Of a stretch of DNA of 64,000 nt, positions 1 to 8,419 are shown piece by piece; position 1 is the first letter of the stretch, and each line of letters starts with the position of its first letter. The notes beneath the pieces were generated by a model. That model worked only from the letters and a program-made list of their open reading frames with translations. It had not been told where the DNA came from and ran no database searches. Location: NCBI GenBank assembly GCA_024233545.1, contig JACKPL010000001.1, positions 124,001 to 188,000 of the forward strand. Reading direction: 5' to 3'. Both the position numbers and the translations under genes were made by a program. Origin of the DNA: a bacterium. Its GTDB lineage: Bacteria; Auribacterota; Auribacteria; Auribacterales; Auribacteraceae.

Positions 1-484
1 GCTTGAACTTTTCCGATTCCTGTTTGCGCTTGTACAGATGGAGCGCCATAATTTTTTCTTTCAGGTCAAAGGCGGCATCGCTGACATCAAACATCATATA
101 CTGCCCGCCGGTTTTAAGGTGCTCGATGATTTCGTGGTCATTAAAGCAAATGTAAAACGCGTTCAATCCATCAGTCAAGATGCGGACATTATGCCTGCCG
201 TCTAATGCGGCATGGAACGGTTTTTCTAATCCGTGGTGTTTACGCAGGTATTCTATTGCTTTGCGTATTTTGTTAAACGCCATCCCGCGCAGTTTCAATT
301 CGGATACTGCTTGCAGAACGAGTATGTCGAGAAGAGTGTATTTTCTGCGCGCCCTTTTTCTTTTTGCATTAGTAATACTGGGTGAGAAGATGCCGATTCG
401 ATCGTAATACGCAAGGCAGTGCCGTTTAATATGTGTCAGGCGTTCGACATCTAATACTGAATATTCTTCTTGGTAAACGAACAA
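1..484 (-). CDS. MerR-like HTH regulator, C-terminus cut by window edge
   Basis: I translated this frame by hand on the minus strand. It is open from the left edge to a TTG codon at 484 that follows an in-frame stop and an AGGTG Shine-Dalgarno-like stretch. About 160 residues are visible. The N-terminal 75 read like a winged-helix MerR DNA-binding domain: a YSVLDVERLT start, an aromatic YYDRIGIF turn, a basic KRKRARRKYT wing and a helix ending KIRKAIEYLRKHHG. The remainder is a mixed ligand or oligomerisation region of unknown type that continues beyond base 1. It is transcribed away from the LysM amidase. The shared 245-bp spacer holds CGATAT boxes that could be its own operator. The start codon and family are inference; a DUF433-type antitoxin-like regulator is the alternative. 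Confidence 0.6.
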   Translation of the reverse strand, partial: MFVYQEEYSVLDVERLTHIKRHCLAYYDRIGIFSPSITNAKRKRARRKYTLLDILVLQAVSELKLRGMAFNKIRKAIEYLRKHHGLEKPFHAALDGRHNVRILTDGLNAFYICFNDHEIIEHLKTGGQYMMFDVSDAAFDLKEKIMALHLYKRKQESEKFK

Positions 485-492
485 AAATCACC

Positions 493-510
493 TCGATATT
501 ATCGATATCT
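493..510. promoter_or_regulatory. Paired TCGATAT boxes, candidate operator
   Basis: TCGATAT occurs at 493-499 and again at 502-508, a 9-bp step, and the second copy extends to TCGATATCT. It sits just upstream of the MerR-like gene. The same 9-mer recurs at 659-667 before the amidase and at 10785-10793 before the giant gene. A role as a regulator site is inference. Confidence 0.3.
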
Positions 511-729
511 ATTGTGAAAATACCGCTTCGTCAGCGTAATGTTAAGGGTATGTAAAGAGAGTGAAAAAGTCAATAGAAAACTCTAGCGGAATGCAGATGT
601 TTTTTTTATAATTTGAGCTAATTTTATTGGTATCATAAAAAAGTTCTGGCAAAAAAAATCGATATCTCATACATTTTTATTTTTAGTAAAAACCATATGA
701 AGCAACAGTGTTCAAAATGAGTGCATTTT

Positions 730-1689
730 ATGAAAAAAATACTATGGCGTATATTATGCGGACTACTTTTTATTAACGTTCTCCCTCAGGCAGTAGTGGC
801 GGACAACATCATACATACTGTTAAAAAAGGGGAATCGCTTTGGAAAATTTCTCGGGCATATCAAGTACCGATAAAAGAATTGATTAAAGAAAATAATCTG
901 GATAGCTCCGCCCCGTTGCAAATAGGGCAAAAAATTACTATTCCGAATGGGGAAAACACAGTTCTGCCAGTTAGCACGGCGCCGGTGCAGAGCCAAGGAT
1001 TTTATCATACGGTTGCGAAAGGGGATACGTTATGGGAACTTTCGCACCGGTATAAAGTGCCGGTTGATACAATCCTTCAAGTGAATAATATTACGTCGCC
1101 TCAGAAACTTTTTGTCGGGAAACAAGTATTTATACCGATAGTCCAGCCGGCAATAACCCGTGCCCAGCCGAATGAAAAATTTCTCGATTATGTCTATTCA
1201 TTGGTTGTGGATGGACAAACCGGCACACTGAGGAATTGGCAGTATATCCTGATTCATCACAGCGCTACCGATATGGGAAATGCACGGTCATTTGATAATT
1301 ATCATAGGTATAAACGCCGCATGGCGAATGGATTGGCATATCATTTTGTTATTACGAACGGCAATAAAGGCCCTGACGGCAATATTGAGGTGGGGCCTCG
1401 CTGGAAAAACCAAATAAATGGCGGCCATGTTAAATCGGATTTTTATAACAATGTCGGTATCGGCATTTGTCTTGTGGGAAATTTTGAGGAATATGCTCCT
1501 ACGGGAAAACAATTTGCGTCGCTTGTTGCATTGGTAGAAGTGCTTCAGTCGGTTTGCGGTATTCCTGATGAAAATGTGTTGGGGCATCGGCACATAAAAG
1601 AAGGGCGGACGTTGTGTCCGGGCAGTTTGTTTCCTTTCCATGAACTTCAACAGATGATTCACGAGAAAAAAGTCTATTTGAAACGGTAA
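730..1689 (+). CDS. Secreted LysM-LysM N-acetylmuramoyl-L-alanine amidase
   Basis: The protein should cleave the amide bond between MurNAc and L-alanine in peptidoglycan. ATG at 730 is preferred to GTG at 721 because it begins a clean signal peptide (MKKILWRILCGLLF to AVVA-D). Two LysM repeats follow at about residues 28-72 and 92-136, each starting HTV.KG(E/D).LW and ending I.IP. An Amidase_2/PGRP domain occupies about 168-305. Its expected zinc ligands are present: H in ILIHHS near residue 176, H in GHRH, and C in CPG near the end. Length is normal for the family. There is no strong Shine-Dalgarno. It probably remodels the cell wall in the periplasm. It converges on the exosortase operon with only 4 bp between stops. 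Confidence 0.88.
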   Translation: MKKILWRILCGLLFINVLPQAVVADNIIHTVKKGESLWKISRAYQVPIKELIKENNLDSSAPLQIGQKITIPNGENTVLPVSTAPVQSQGFYHTVAKGDTLWELSHRYKVPVDTILQVNNITSPQKLFVGKQVFIPIVQPAITRAQPNEKFLDYVYSLVVDGQTGTLRNWQYILIHHSATDMGNARSFDNYHRYKRRMANGLAYHFVITNGNKGPDGNIEVGPRWKNQINGGHVKSDFYNNVGIGICLVGNFEEYAPTGKQFASLVALVEVLQSVCGIPDENVLGHRHIKEGRTLCPGSLFPFHELQQMIHEKKVYLKR

Positions 1690-1693
1690 TTTT

Positions 1694-2338
1694 TTAGGGC
1701 AGTTCTTTTGCGATTAAAGGAATTACTTTTTTGCTGAATTCCACAACTCTTTGTTCCGTTTGATGATAAGGCGGTTCTTCATCGGGAGGTATAGGTGCGG
1801 AAATTCTGATTAAAGCGCAACTGCTTTTTCTATATACCAACTGCATTGCGGCGGCAAAGAACTGCTGAAGCAGGTAATTTGACGATGAAAATTTCCCCGA
1901 TTTATACCAGTAAAGATACATCGATTTTTGGTGTCCTGATGTTACAATAAGGCGTTGAGCGTCGAAGTTATTTTTGATTTCCGAATCAAAACGGATTTCC
2001 TTTTTCTCTTCAACGATATTTCCGCCTCCTGACAAGCATAATTCAGGCGGATGAGCTACTTTGCGGTTATTTTCTGAAAAAATGATACATAAATAAAGAG
2101 GGTTTTCGAATTCGCCGTGACGGCGGTATTCGCGGAACAACACATCTTCTGTCTCAAGTATGTCCAGCGTATGTTGGTCCATAATAATTTCACGGCTGTT
2201 CATACCGTCGATTGTTTTGGGTATGTTCTGGGCAAAATGCTTGCCGTAAAATGTTACGTTATAATAAAAGCCGAACCATATGACGGCGGTTGAGATCAAC
2301 AAAAATATGATTGTGGTAATTAAGCGTTTGTTGTTCAT
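1694..2338 (-). CDS. EpsI-type exosortase C-terminal-domain protein
   Basis: This 214-residue protein has one N-terminal membrane segment (residues 7-26) and an extracytoplasmic EpsI-like domain. Recognisable features are the VAHPPELCLSGGG segment, the YWYKSG motif and a C-terminal pattern with many basic and charged residues. In known loci EpsI is encoded beside, or fused to, the exosortase and takes part in exopolysaccharide export or processing. The start overlaps the exosortase stop by 4 bases (ATGA type), so the two are translationally coupled, which strongly supports the pairing. Enzymatic activity is not established for the family. Confidence 0.85.
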   Translation of the reverse strand: MNNKRLITTIIFLLISTAVIWFGFYYNVTFYGKHFAQNIPKTIDGMNSREIIMDQHTLDILETEDVLFREYRRHGEFENPLYLCIIFSENNRKVAHPPELCLSGGGNIVEEKKEIRFDSEIKNNFDAQRLIVTSGHQKSMYLYWYKSGKFSSSNYLLQQFFAAAMQLVYRKSSCALIRISAPIPPDEEPPYHQTEQRVVEFSKKVIPLIAKELP

Positions 2339-3174
2339 GATGTTTGTTCTTTCAATGGGTGAGATGCAATTACCTTTTCAATGCCGAACATGATGCAGAA
2401 TGCCACGACAAAAACGCCGAGCCCCGACATATCATGAAATTTTCCCGTGGCGGTTTCAACGCTGAACCATTCTGCCACGTAGCACAAAGCCATAATACGT
2501 ATTACATTAGAGGCAATTGCACAAGGAAATGCCATAATCCAAAGAAAATATTTTTTCCATAACGGCAGTTTGCAAATGTAGGCAAACAGCGTTCCGAATG
2601 CCAGCAGAGATATGAGAGACCGCAAGCCGCTACATACATCGCCGACGGTCATAACCCCTTCGTTGATAAATATTCGGCTTCCGTCCTGAACAACCAATAT
2701 GCCGGTCAGGTCAACAGCCCAGACAGCGATAGCAGTGGCGAAAAATTTTAATTTGAGGTTAATTACTGCAATCCATGCTTCGGGAATCGGCACCATAAAA
2801 AATAAATAAAGAATAGGAAAAAAGAATAGTTTCCGCAATGGCGCTCCGAAAAGGTATTCAGTCAATCCATAGAGCACTGCCAAAAACGATATCCCTCCAA
2901 GAAAATAAAAACGCCACATAGCTGATAAGAACAGCAGAAAAAAACCGGCAAGCAAGAAAATTATTCTTCCGCCTTGAGGTTTTTTTATGGCTTCAGATAT
3001 TTCAGCGCGCTTTTTCCAAAGCAGGAAAAGGCTGATAAACGGTATCAGAAACCCGTGACTGTAATACGTGTCTGTTGCCGTCCACCGATGGTACATCCAA
3101 CCCCATATGGGCACGTAAGCGATGCCTATAAGAAACAGCAATAATATCAAACGCATATAATCTTTCTGATTCAT
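2335..3174 (-). CDS. Exosortase (XrtA-like transpeptidase)
   Basis: A polytopic membrane protein of 279 residues with about eight hydrophobic segments. The exosortase catalytic triad is visible: Cys181 in DVCSGLRS, Arg226 in SNVIRI and His247 in KFHDMSG. Exosortases recognise PEP-CTERM tails, cleave them at the inner membrane and pass the protein on to the cell surface. A matching substrate lies at 35.5 kb (PEP near its C-terminus) and an exosortase-associated polysaccharide operon at 43.9-49.4 kb. The gene is first in a two-gene operon with the EpsI-like gene. Subtype A is inferred from the companion genes, not proven by sequence. Confidence 0.9.
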   Translation of the reverse strand: MNQKDYMRLILLLFLIGIAYVPIWGWMYHRWTATDTYYSHGFLIPFISLFLLWKKRAEISEAIKKPQGGRIIFLLAGFFLLFLSAMWRFYFLGGISFLAVLYGLTEYLFGAPLRKLFFFPILYLFFMVPIPEAWIAVINLKLKFFATAIAVWAVDLTGILVVQDGSRIFINEGVMTVGDVCSGLRSLISLLAFGTLFAYICKLPLWKKYFLWIMAFPCAIASNVIRIMALCYVAEWFSVETATGKFHDMSGLGVFVVAFCIMFGIEKVIASHPLKEQTS

Positions 3175-3363
3175 AGTATTTAAATATCTTTTTATAATTG
3201 TTTAAAGATTTACTATGCTTGCAGTTTATCACATCATGTTATTCAAGGCAATAAAATGCATACTGTTAGTTCATTTAATAATTATCGTACAGAACATGTA
3301 TATAACTTAGTTTAAAATCTCTGCCGAAATTCAGAATAAAAATGTATTGTGTGCCAGTGATTA

Positions 3364-4173
3364 TCAGTCACATTTTTTTCCATCGCAGAAGAGAGGACGG
3401 ATGCACCATTGAAACACTAGTGCGGCACATATTCCTGCCGCACAAGGAGAAAGAACGTACACCGTGAGAAACCCGCCGTGATTGTCGGGGAAAGCGGCGG
3501 TTTTCCAGCCGGCAAGCCAAGCAAAAAGGCGCGGCGATAAATCGCGGGCGGGATTAAGCCCTGCTTGGGTAAACGGCGCTATAATGCTGATAATGGCAGT
3601 AACGGTTAACCCGATATAAAATGGCGCCATTGCGTCGTCGGGTTTGCCAAGATTGCATTTGTCAGTGAAGCAAAAAATAAGGAGAACGAGTAAAAATGTG
3701 CCGGTAAACTCAGCGCCGCAGGCGAGTAGGTGGCTTACTTGAGCCGCTGGTTCCGCCGCAGGGTTAGGATAAAATTCTCCGAATATCATGGCGGTTTTTA
3801 CCGATTCAGCCGATCCGCGCACAATGCCGTGCATTTGCTCGAAATGAGCAATAGACGGCCCAAGGAGCAGGTACAAACATGCCGCCGCCAAAAAAGCGCC
3901 GCCGAATTGGCCGGCGAAATGTAAAGGCAATTTTCCTGCCGGCATTCTGCGGGCTACAACCATGGCAATACTTACTGCAGGGTTAAGGTGTGCCGCAGAC
4001 ATATGGCGTGTTGCATATATACCGAATGTTACTGCCAGTCCCCATATAAACGCCACTTCAAAGAGACTGGTGTGAGCTTTGAAAAGCACTGCGGCGGCAA
4101 CAGAGCCGCATCCGAAAAAAACTAATATGAACGTGCCGAGTAACTCGCCGAAAAAATCGCAGGGTTTTCCCAT
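3364..4173 (-). CDS. Aquaporin / glycerol facilitator (MIP family)
   Basis: This channel protein has six membrane spans and two half-helices carrying the NPA signatures. Numbering from the upstream ATG at 4200, they are Asn73-Pro74-Ala75 in HLNPAVS and Asn216-Pro217-Ala218-Arg219-Asp220 in GLNPARD. The Asp after the second NPAR is typical of the glycerol-conducting GlpF branch rather than strict water channels. I favour the start at 4173 (MGKPCDFF) because an AGAGAG Shine-Dalgarno lies 7 bases upstream; nine extra codons are open to 4200. It probably conducts glycerol or other small neutral solutes through the inner membrane. No glycerol kinase is adjacent. Confidence 0.88.
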   Translation of the reverse strand: MGKPCDFFGELLGTFILVFFGCGSVAAAVLFKAHTSLFEVAFIWGLAVTFGIYATRHMSAAHLNPAVSIAMVVARRMPAGKLPLHFAGQFGGAFLAAACLYLLLGPSIAHFEQMHGIVRGSAESVKTAMIFGEFYPNPAAEPAAQVSHLLACGAEFTGTFLLVLLIFCFTDKCNLGKPDDAMAPFYIGLTVTAIISIIAPFTQAGLNPARDLSPRLFAWLAGWKTAAFPDNHGGFLTVYVLSPCAAGICAALVFQWCIRPLFCDGKKCD

Positions 4174-4264
4174 ACTGTAACTCTCTCTTAATTGAAACAT
4201 TTGTTCTAAAGGCGGAGAATATCATTGCACGCCGGTTTTTTCTAGCAAAAAGTTAAGAAGGCTG

Positions 4265-4597
4265 TTACGGCTTTTTTGCAGGCGGCGCTGTTGTTGCTGG
4301 AGATGGATCGGTTATTTTTCCTTTTTCTAAAACCATCATATGAAAAATCAACGAACTTATTGGCGCGACAAAAACCACCAGCGCTATCCAACACCATTTT
4401 ACCGCAGGGCGAGGAAATTGTGCGGTACAGGCTTTGTAGATGTAATAGATGTATATGAAACCGATGGTCAATAAAAATAAGAGTAATGTCAACCCATGCA
4501 GGATAGGAGACCGCTGGATGTATTCAGAAGGGATAGTAAAGTAGTTAATGAAACAAAGTGCGCATGCTATCCATAAAATTCGCATTGTAATCAGCAT
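4265..4597 (-). CDS. Small membrane protein, unknown function
   Basis: A 110-residue protein with three hydrophobic stretches (about residues 5-22, 33-55 and 68-91) and a charged, proline-rich tail ending PAKKP. The start is supported by a perfect AAAGGAG Shine-Dalgarno 8 bases before the ATG. The arrangement resembles small PLDc_N/DUF-type integral membrane proteins, but I do not recognise a named family. It stands alone between the aquaporin and the reductase genes, all on the same strand. Confidence 0.62.
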   Translation of the reverse strand: MLITMRILWIACALCFINYFTIPSEYIQRSPILHGLTLLLFLLTIGFIYIYYIYKACTAQFPRPAVKWCWIALVVFVAPISSLIFHMMVLEKGKITDPSPATTAPPAKKP

Positions 4598-4651
4598 AAC
4601 TGTTTACTCCTTTATAGTTAGTATGAATTATCGGACGTATCCCATGGATGT

Positions 4652-5359
4652 TTACCAATCTCTTTCTGCAAAATCGGAAAAGAACCGTCCGCGCGGCCCG
4701 TCGTTGTCCAGTGTAGCAAGCCAAACGGCGGTTTTAGCGCCTTCGTCTGCGGTTCCGGGAGCATCCTGTCCGCCCATATCGGTTTTTACCCATCCCGGCG
4801 ACATGCTGTTAATAATGATGTTGTCGTCTTTTACCAGCGATGCCATGATGCGGGTAAGCGCGTTAATACCGGTTTTTGACATACGGTATGCAGGGAATTG
4901 GCCGGTATTCATTCCATGGAGCAATCCGAGTTCGCTGGAAATGTTGACGATGCGCCCGTAGCCGTTTTCGCGCATCAGAGGTATACATTTTTGACAAAGC
5001 ATAAGCGGGCCGATAACATTGGTACGGTATGTGGCTATTACCATTTCCGGATCGACGGTAAGTCCGGTGAACTGCTGGTCTATAAAGATACCGGCGTTAT
5101 TGACAAGGATATCAAGCCTGCCGAATTCTTTCTTAATAAAATTAAGGGCGGTGTCTATACTTTCGATATCAGTCACATCAAGCTGGTGAAAGAGTACGCC
5201 TATGCCCTCGGCTCGCAGTTTTTGAACTGCCGCTTGCCCTCGGCTGATAGCGCGTGCCGTTAAAATAACAAGCATATCTTTTTGCGCAAGCTGTTTGCAG
5301 ATTTCAAATCCGACTCCTTTGTTTCCACCGGTACCAAGTGCAATTTTTTTTGTAGTCAT
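4652..5359 (-). CDS. Short-chain dehydrogenase/reductase, carbonyl-reductase-like
   Basis: A classical SDR fold of about 235 residues. The N-terminus carries the nucleotide-binding glycine motif in the form GTGGNKGVGFEI, followed by an acidic-residue LDVTD motif, NNAG in the core and the YRMSK catalytic Tyr-x-x-x-Lys. The SPGWVKTDMGG segment is typical of carbonyl reductases that prefer NADP(H). The ATG at 5359 has AAGGAG 11 bases upstream; a GTG at 5371 directly abuts that Shine-Dalgarno and is unlikely. The physiological substrate cannot be deduced from the context. Confidence 0.87.
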   Translation of the reverse strand: MTTKKIALGTGGNKGVGFEICKQLAQKDMLVILTARAISRGQAAVQKLRAEGIGVLFHQLDVTDIESIDTALNFIKKEFGRLDILVNNAGIFIDQQFTGLTVDPEMVIATYRTNVIGPLMLCQKCIPLMRENGYGRIVNISSELGLLHGMNTGQFPAYRMSKTGINALTRIMASLVKDDNIIINSMSPGWVKTDMGGQDAPGTADEGAKTAVWLATLDNDGPRGRFFSDFAERDW

Positions 5360-5415
5360 GCCATTCTTCACTCCTTAAAAAACTGGGGGTAATATGATTT
5401 CCTTCTATGCAGGCA

Positions 5416-6642
5416 TTAGACAGTTGCGTATTGCATTAGCGGATTATGTGCAAAGCGGATGATTTCGTTTGCGGCAATGGATGGAGCATCGTAATGTTCG
5501 AGAATAGTTTTGAATCTAATAGCATTATTTGCGAATGACTGGCCGGATACCATATTTATATAAGCATTTTTAAGTGTTTCAGGAGTGCATGTTTTTTCAT
5601 TAAACTGTAATCCGAGCCCTTCAGCCTGAATCCGGTCGAGGTTCCATTGCTGGTCGTTATGCGTTGCGATTCCGATAATGGGTTTTCCATAAGACAATGC
5701 TTGGTACAGTGTGCCGTGCCCGCCATGGCATACGACAAGCTGGGCATTTTTATATGCTTGGCGTGCCGATAAATAATCCATCAAAATAAAATTGTTCGGA
5801 ACAGGATGTGTCACCGGTTGTTTGCCGGTTGTCATTACTATAGGGATGTCAAGAGATTCGAATGCTTTAAAAAGCAAGCTGATCAGCCGCGGTGTTGCAG
5901 TGCTTCCCAACGTAATATAGATAAATGGTTTGTCGGGGACGTGCGGATTATCCGGTACGGGAAGCGATGTGTCGCCGGCATACAACGGGCCGATATACTT
6001 AAAATGTTCCGGCAAATTGAGTGTGGGGAACAGTTCGGGTATATCCGGCATCAGGTTCAAATCGCCGCACATCTCATGGTTGAGGTTTTTGAGCGGCGAA
6101 ATACCAAGCTGGTTGCGCATCTTCATGAATGGTTTGCCTCGTTTGACGAGCACTTTTTCTTTAAGCCATGGGCCGAGCAGTTCGCACATTTTTTTTCCGA
6201 TGAATTTCCTGATGTGGAGTTGTTCGGGAATTGACCTGCGGAGCCCGTAATACGGTGTCCATAGGGTATTGATAATGCTGACAAAAGGTATGCCGCAGTA
6301 TTCAGCGCTGATTTTCAATGTCCAGCGGAAATCGCCGACTACCACTTTTGGATTGACAGTGCGCAGGCACTCAACTTCGGAGAAAATCGACCGCACAATC
6401 AACATCTGATCATAATATTTCATCATAGAGGCGCGCGTGGCTTTCATCGTATGGTCGGGGTCATTCGTGAATACCGGATGAATAGTAAACCCTTGAGAAT
6501 GGAGGAGTTTAATATATCTGCCGCTGGCGGCAAAAACGACTTTTTCTCCCATTGAACGAAGGACACGGGCAATTTCTATGCATCGGAGAAGATGTGAAAG
6601 AAAATTGCCGTCGGTGATAAAAAGAATCGGCTTTGAATTCAT
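5416..6642 (-). CDS. GT1-family glycosyltransferase (MGT/UGT-like)
   Basis: A 408-residue GT-B fold protein. The C-terminal half contains the donor-binding signature of GT1 enzymes: VVCHGGHGTLYQAL, then a PIIGIATHNDQQWN loop in which the final Asp/Gln normally contact the nucleotide sugar. The N-terminal half starts with a Rossmann strand (PILFITDGNFLSHLLR). Such enzymes move a hexose from UDP or dTDP sugars to a lipid or small-molecule acceptor. GAGGAAA stands a few bases before the ATG. It precedes a divergently oriented phosphoesterase, and rfbC lies nearby, but acceptor and sugar are unknown. Confidence 0.85.
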   Translation of the reverse strand: MNSKPILFITDGNFLSHLLRCIEIARVLRSMGEKVVFAASGRYIKLLHSQGFTIHPVFTNDPDHTMKATRASMMKYYDQMLIVRSIFSEVECLRTVNPKVVVGDFRWTLKISAEYCGIPFVSIINTLWTPYYGLRRSIPEQLHIRKFIGKKMCELLGPWLKEKVLVKRGKPFMKMRNQLGISPLKNLNHEMCGDLNLMPDIPELFPTLNLPEHFKYIGPLYAGDTSLPVPDNPHVPDKPFIYITLGSTATPRLISLLFKAFESLDIPIVMTTGKQPVTHPVPNNFILMDYLSARQAYKNAQLVVCHGGHGTLYQALSYGKPIIGIATHNDQQWNLDRIQAEGLGLQFNEKTCTPETLKNAYINMVSGQSFANNAIRFKTILEHYDAPSIAANEIIRFAHNPLMQYATV

Positions 6643-6790
6643 GGTTTCCTCGGAATGCCGTATTTTTGGATAAAAATGAACTTCAGCATTTTAATTTATT
6701 ACTAATGTATGATACCGTAAATGCGGCGGCATATAAAGAAAATATCATCGAAATTTTTTATTAACAATAGTTCTGGGTCGGAATCACGGC

Positions 6791-7726
6791 ATGCATAAAA
6801 AAATGTCTGCGAATCGCGCGCAGGAAAAACGACAGGCAAAAGAAGCTGAACACCGGCAAGCGTGGGCACATTATCAAAGCGGTGTGCATTCAGTCGGTTT
6901 ATTTCGGTATGTGCATCTCGGGTTGTGGTATTTCCTTCGTGCAATAGGGTTATATAAGCGCGGTATTTTAAATGCGCTGGATATCCGCATCAAAGAACAT
7001 ACTGTGAAGTTGTCTCGTTTGCCGCGCCAATTCGATGGGTACCGGATACTTCATATTTCCGATCTTCATATAGGCGGTATTCCGGGGTTGACTGAACGAA
7101 TATGCACACTGCTTGAAACGATTTCTGCCGATGCATGCGTATTTACCGGCGATTACGGATTTGCTTTTTATGATCCGCCGGAAAAGCTTGTGCGCCATAT
7201 GAGGGCAATCATCCGGTCGATTCGCGTCAACGACGGAATGTTCGGCGTGTTGGGAAACCATGATTCAAGCGATCTTCTGCCTGTTCTTGAAGAATTAGGG
7301 GTAAAAATACTCATGAACCAGACGGCCGCTATCCGTCGCGGAATGGCGCAATTGTGGTTTATCGGATTGGACGACTGCCATCATTTTCAAGCGCATGACC
7401 TTGACTATGCTCTGCAAGAGGCAAACATTTTGTCCGGCGAATGTAAAATTTTCCTGATTCATTCACCGGAGTTTATTCCGCAGGCATCCGAAGCAGGCAT
7501 GGATTTCTATTTATGCGGCCATTGCCATGGCGGGCAAATACGTGTTCCTGCGTTGGGAGCACTTATCAATAATGCGCGTTGTAAACGTGCATATACAGAC
7601 GGGCATTGGCGGTATAACAGGATGGCTGGGTTTACGCATCGCGGGACGGGAACATCTTGTGTCCCTGTTCGGTTTAATTGTCCGCCGGAAATGGTAGTGC
7701 ATACACTGCGATGCGGAGAAAATTAA
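6791..7726 (+). CDS. Calcineurin-like metallophosphoesterase
   Basis: The metallophosphatase motifs are complete and in order: SDLHIGG (about residue 91), FTGDYG, LGNHDSS, LIHSPE and CGHCHGGQ, which together bind a dinuclear metal centre. About 55 N-terminal residues are strongly basic and then hydrophobic (FRYVHLGLWYFLRAIGLY), suggesting a membrane anchor. This resembles the YkuE/YaeI branch, which acts on UDP-sugar lipids or cyclic nucleotides at the membrane. The substrate is undetermined. The end overlaps the convergent rfbC stop by 4 bases. Confidence 0.87.
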   Translation: MHKKMSANRAQEKRQAKEAEHRQAWAHYQSGVHSVGLFRYVHLGLWYFLRAIGLYKRGILNALDIRIKEHTVKLSRLPRQFDGYRILHISDLHIGGIPGLTERICTLLETISADACVFTGDYGFAFYDPPEKLVRHMRAIIRSIRVNDGMFGVLGNHDSSDLLPVLEELGVKILMNQTAAIRRGMAQLWFIGLDDCHHFQAHDLDYALQEANILSGECKIFLIHSPEFIPQASEAGMDFYLCGHCHGGQIRVPALGALINNARCKRAYTDGHWRYNRMAGFTHRGTGTSCVPVRFNCPPEMVVHTLRCGEN

Positions 7727-8286
7727 CGGTGATAAACAGGCAGTTTGCTCTCCGGCATTTCTTTGAGAGTAGGATATAACCGGTCTTTATCGGATAAAAT
7801 CGGCTGTTGACAGTGCCAATCAATGGCGAGTTCGGGCGAATCCCACCGGATACCGAAGTCGTCTTCGGGAACATAGTAGCCGGTGCATTTATAGAGGACG
7901 TCCGCAGTTTGGCTAATGACATAAAAACCGTGTGCGAATCCGCTGGGTATCCATAACTGCCGCTTATTTGTGCTGTTGAGCAGTACTCCGATCCATTTTC
8001 CAAATGTAGGCGATCCTCGGCGTATATCGACCGCCACGTCAAATATTTCTCCGGTAAGTGCGGTAACCAATTTGCCTTGAGGATGTTTAAGCTGATAATG
8101 AAGCCCGCGCAAGACATTTTGTTTCGAGTGGGAATGGTTATCCTGTACGAATGGTTGGTTAATGCCGTTTTCGCAATAAGAATTGTTGCGATACGTTTCC
8201 GCAAAAAAACCGCGGTGGTCTTTATAGATATCCGGTTCGATAATAATAACTTCAGGAATGGATGTCCGAATAAATGTGTGTCCCAT
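7723..8286 (-). CDS. rfbC: dTDP-4-dehydrorhamnose 3,5-epimerase
   Basis: RfbC epimerises C3 and C5 of dTDP-4-keto-6-deoxyglucose in dTDP-L-rhamnose synthesis. The 187-residue cupin-fold protein is full length. Diagnostic segments are DHRGFF (substrate phosphate binding), VLRGLHYQ with the catalytic His63, the WIPSGFAHGF signature with His119, and LYKCTGYY with the catalytic Tyr132. AAGGAG sits 7 bases before the ATG. rfbA, rfbB and rfbD are not in the window, so the pathway must be completed elsewhere. The product may feed surface glycans made by the nearby glycosyltransferases. Confidence 0.93.
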   Translation of the reverse strand: MGHTFIRTSIPEVIIIEPDIYKDHRGFFAETYRNNSYCENGINQPFVQDNHSHSKQNVLRGLHYQLKHPQGKLVTALTGEIFDVAVDIRRGSPTFGKWIGVLLNSTNKRQLWIPSGFAHGFYVISQTADVLYKCTGYYVPEDDFGIRWDSPELAIDWHCQQPILSDKDRLYPTLKEMPESKLPVYHR

Positions 8287-8419
8287 GTGAAAACTCCTTG
8301 GATGTTAAAAGAAAGTGAACTATAGCACGAAATGCGGTGGTGTGCAAGCACGAGGTTTTTCACAGGGCAGGCACAGTAAAAAATAATCTTGCAAAGCACA
8401 ACCGTATCTTAAATAATAA

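Noticed and set aside
180..407. 75-codon ORF on the plus strand at the left edge
   Set aside because: It is a shadow of the MerR-like gene, which reads convincingly on the other strand.
7674..8399. 241-codon minus-strand ORF overlapping rfbC
   Set aside because: Alternative frame of rfbC without motifs; rfbC frame has the catalytic residues and Shine-Dalgarno.
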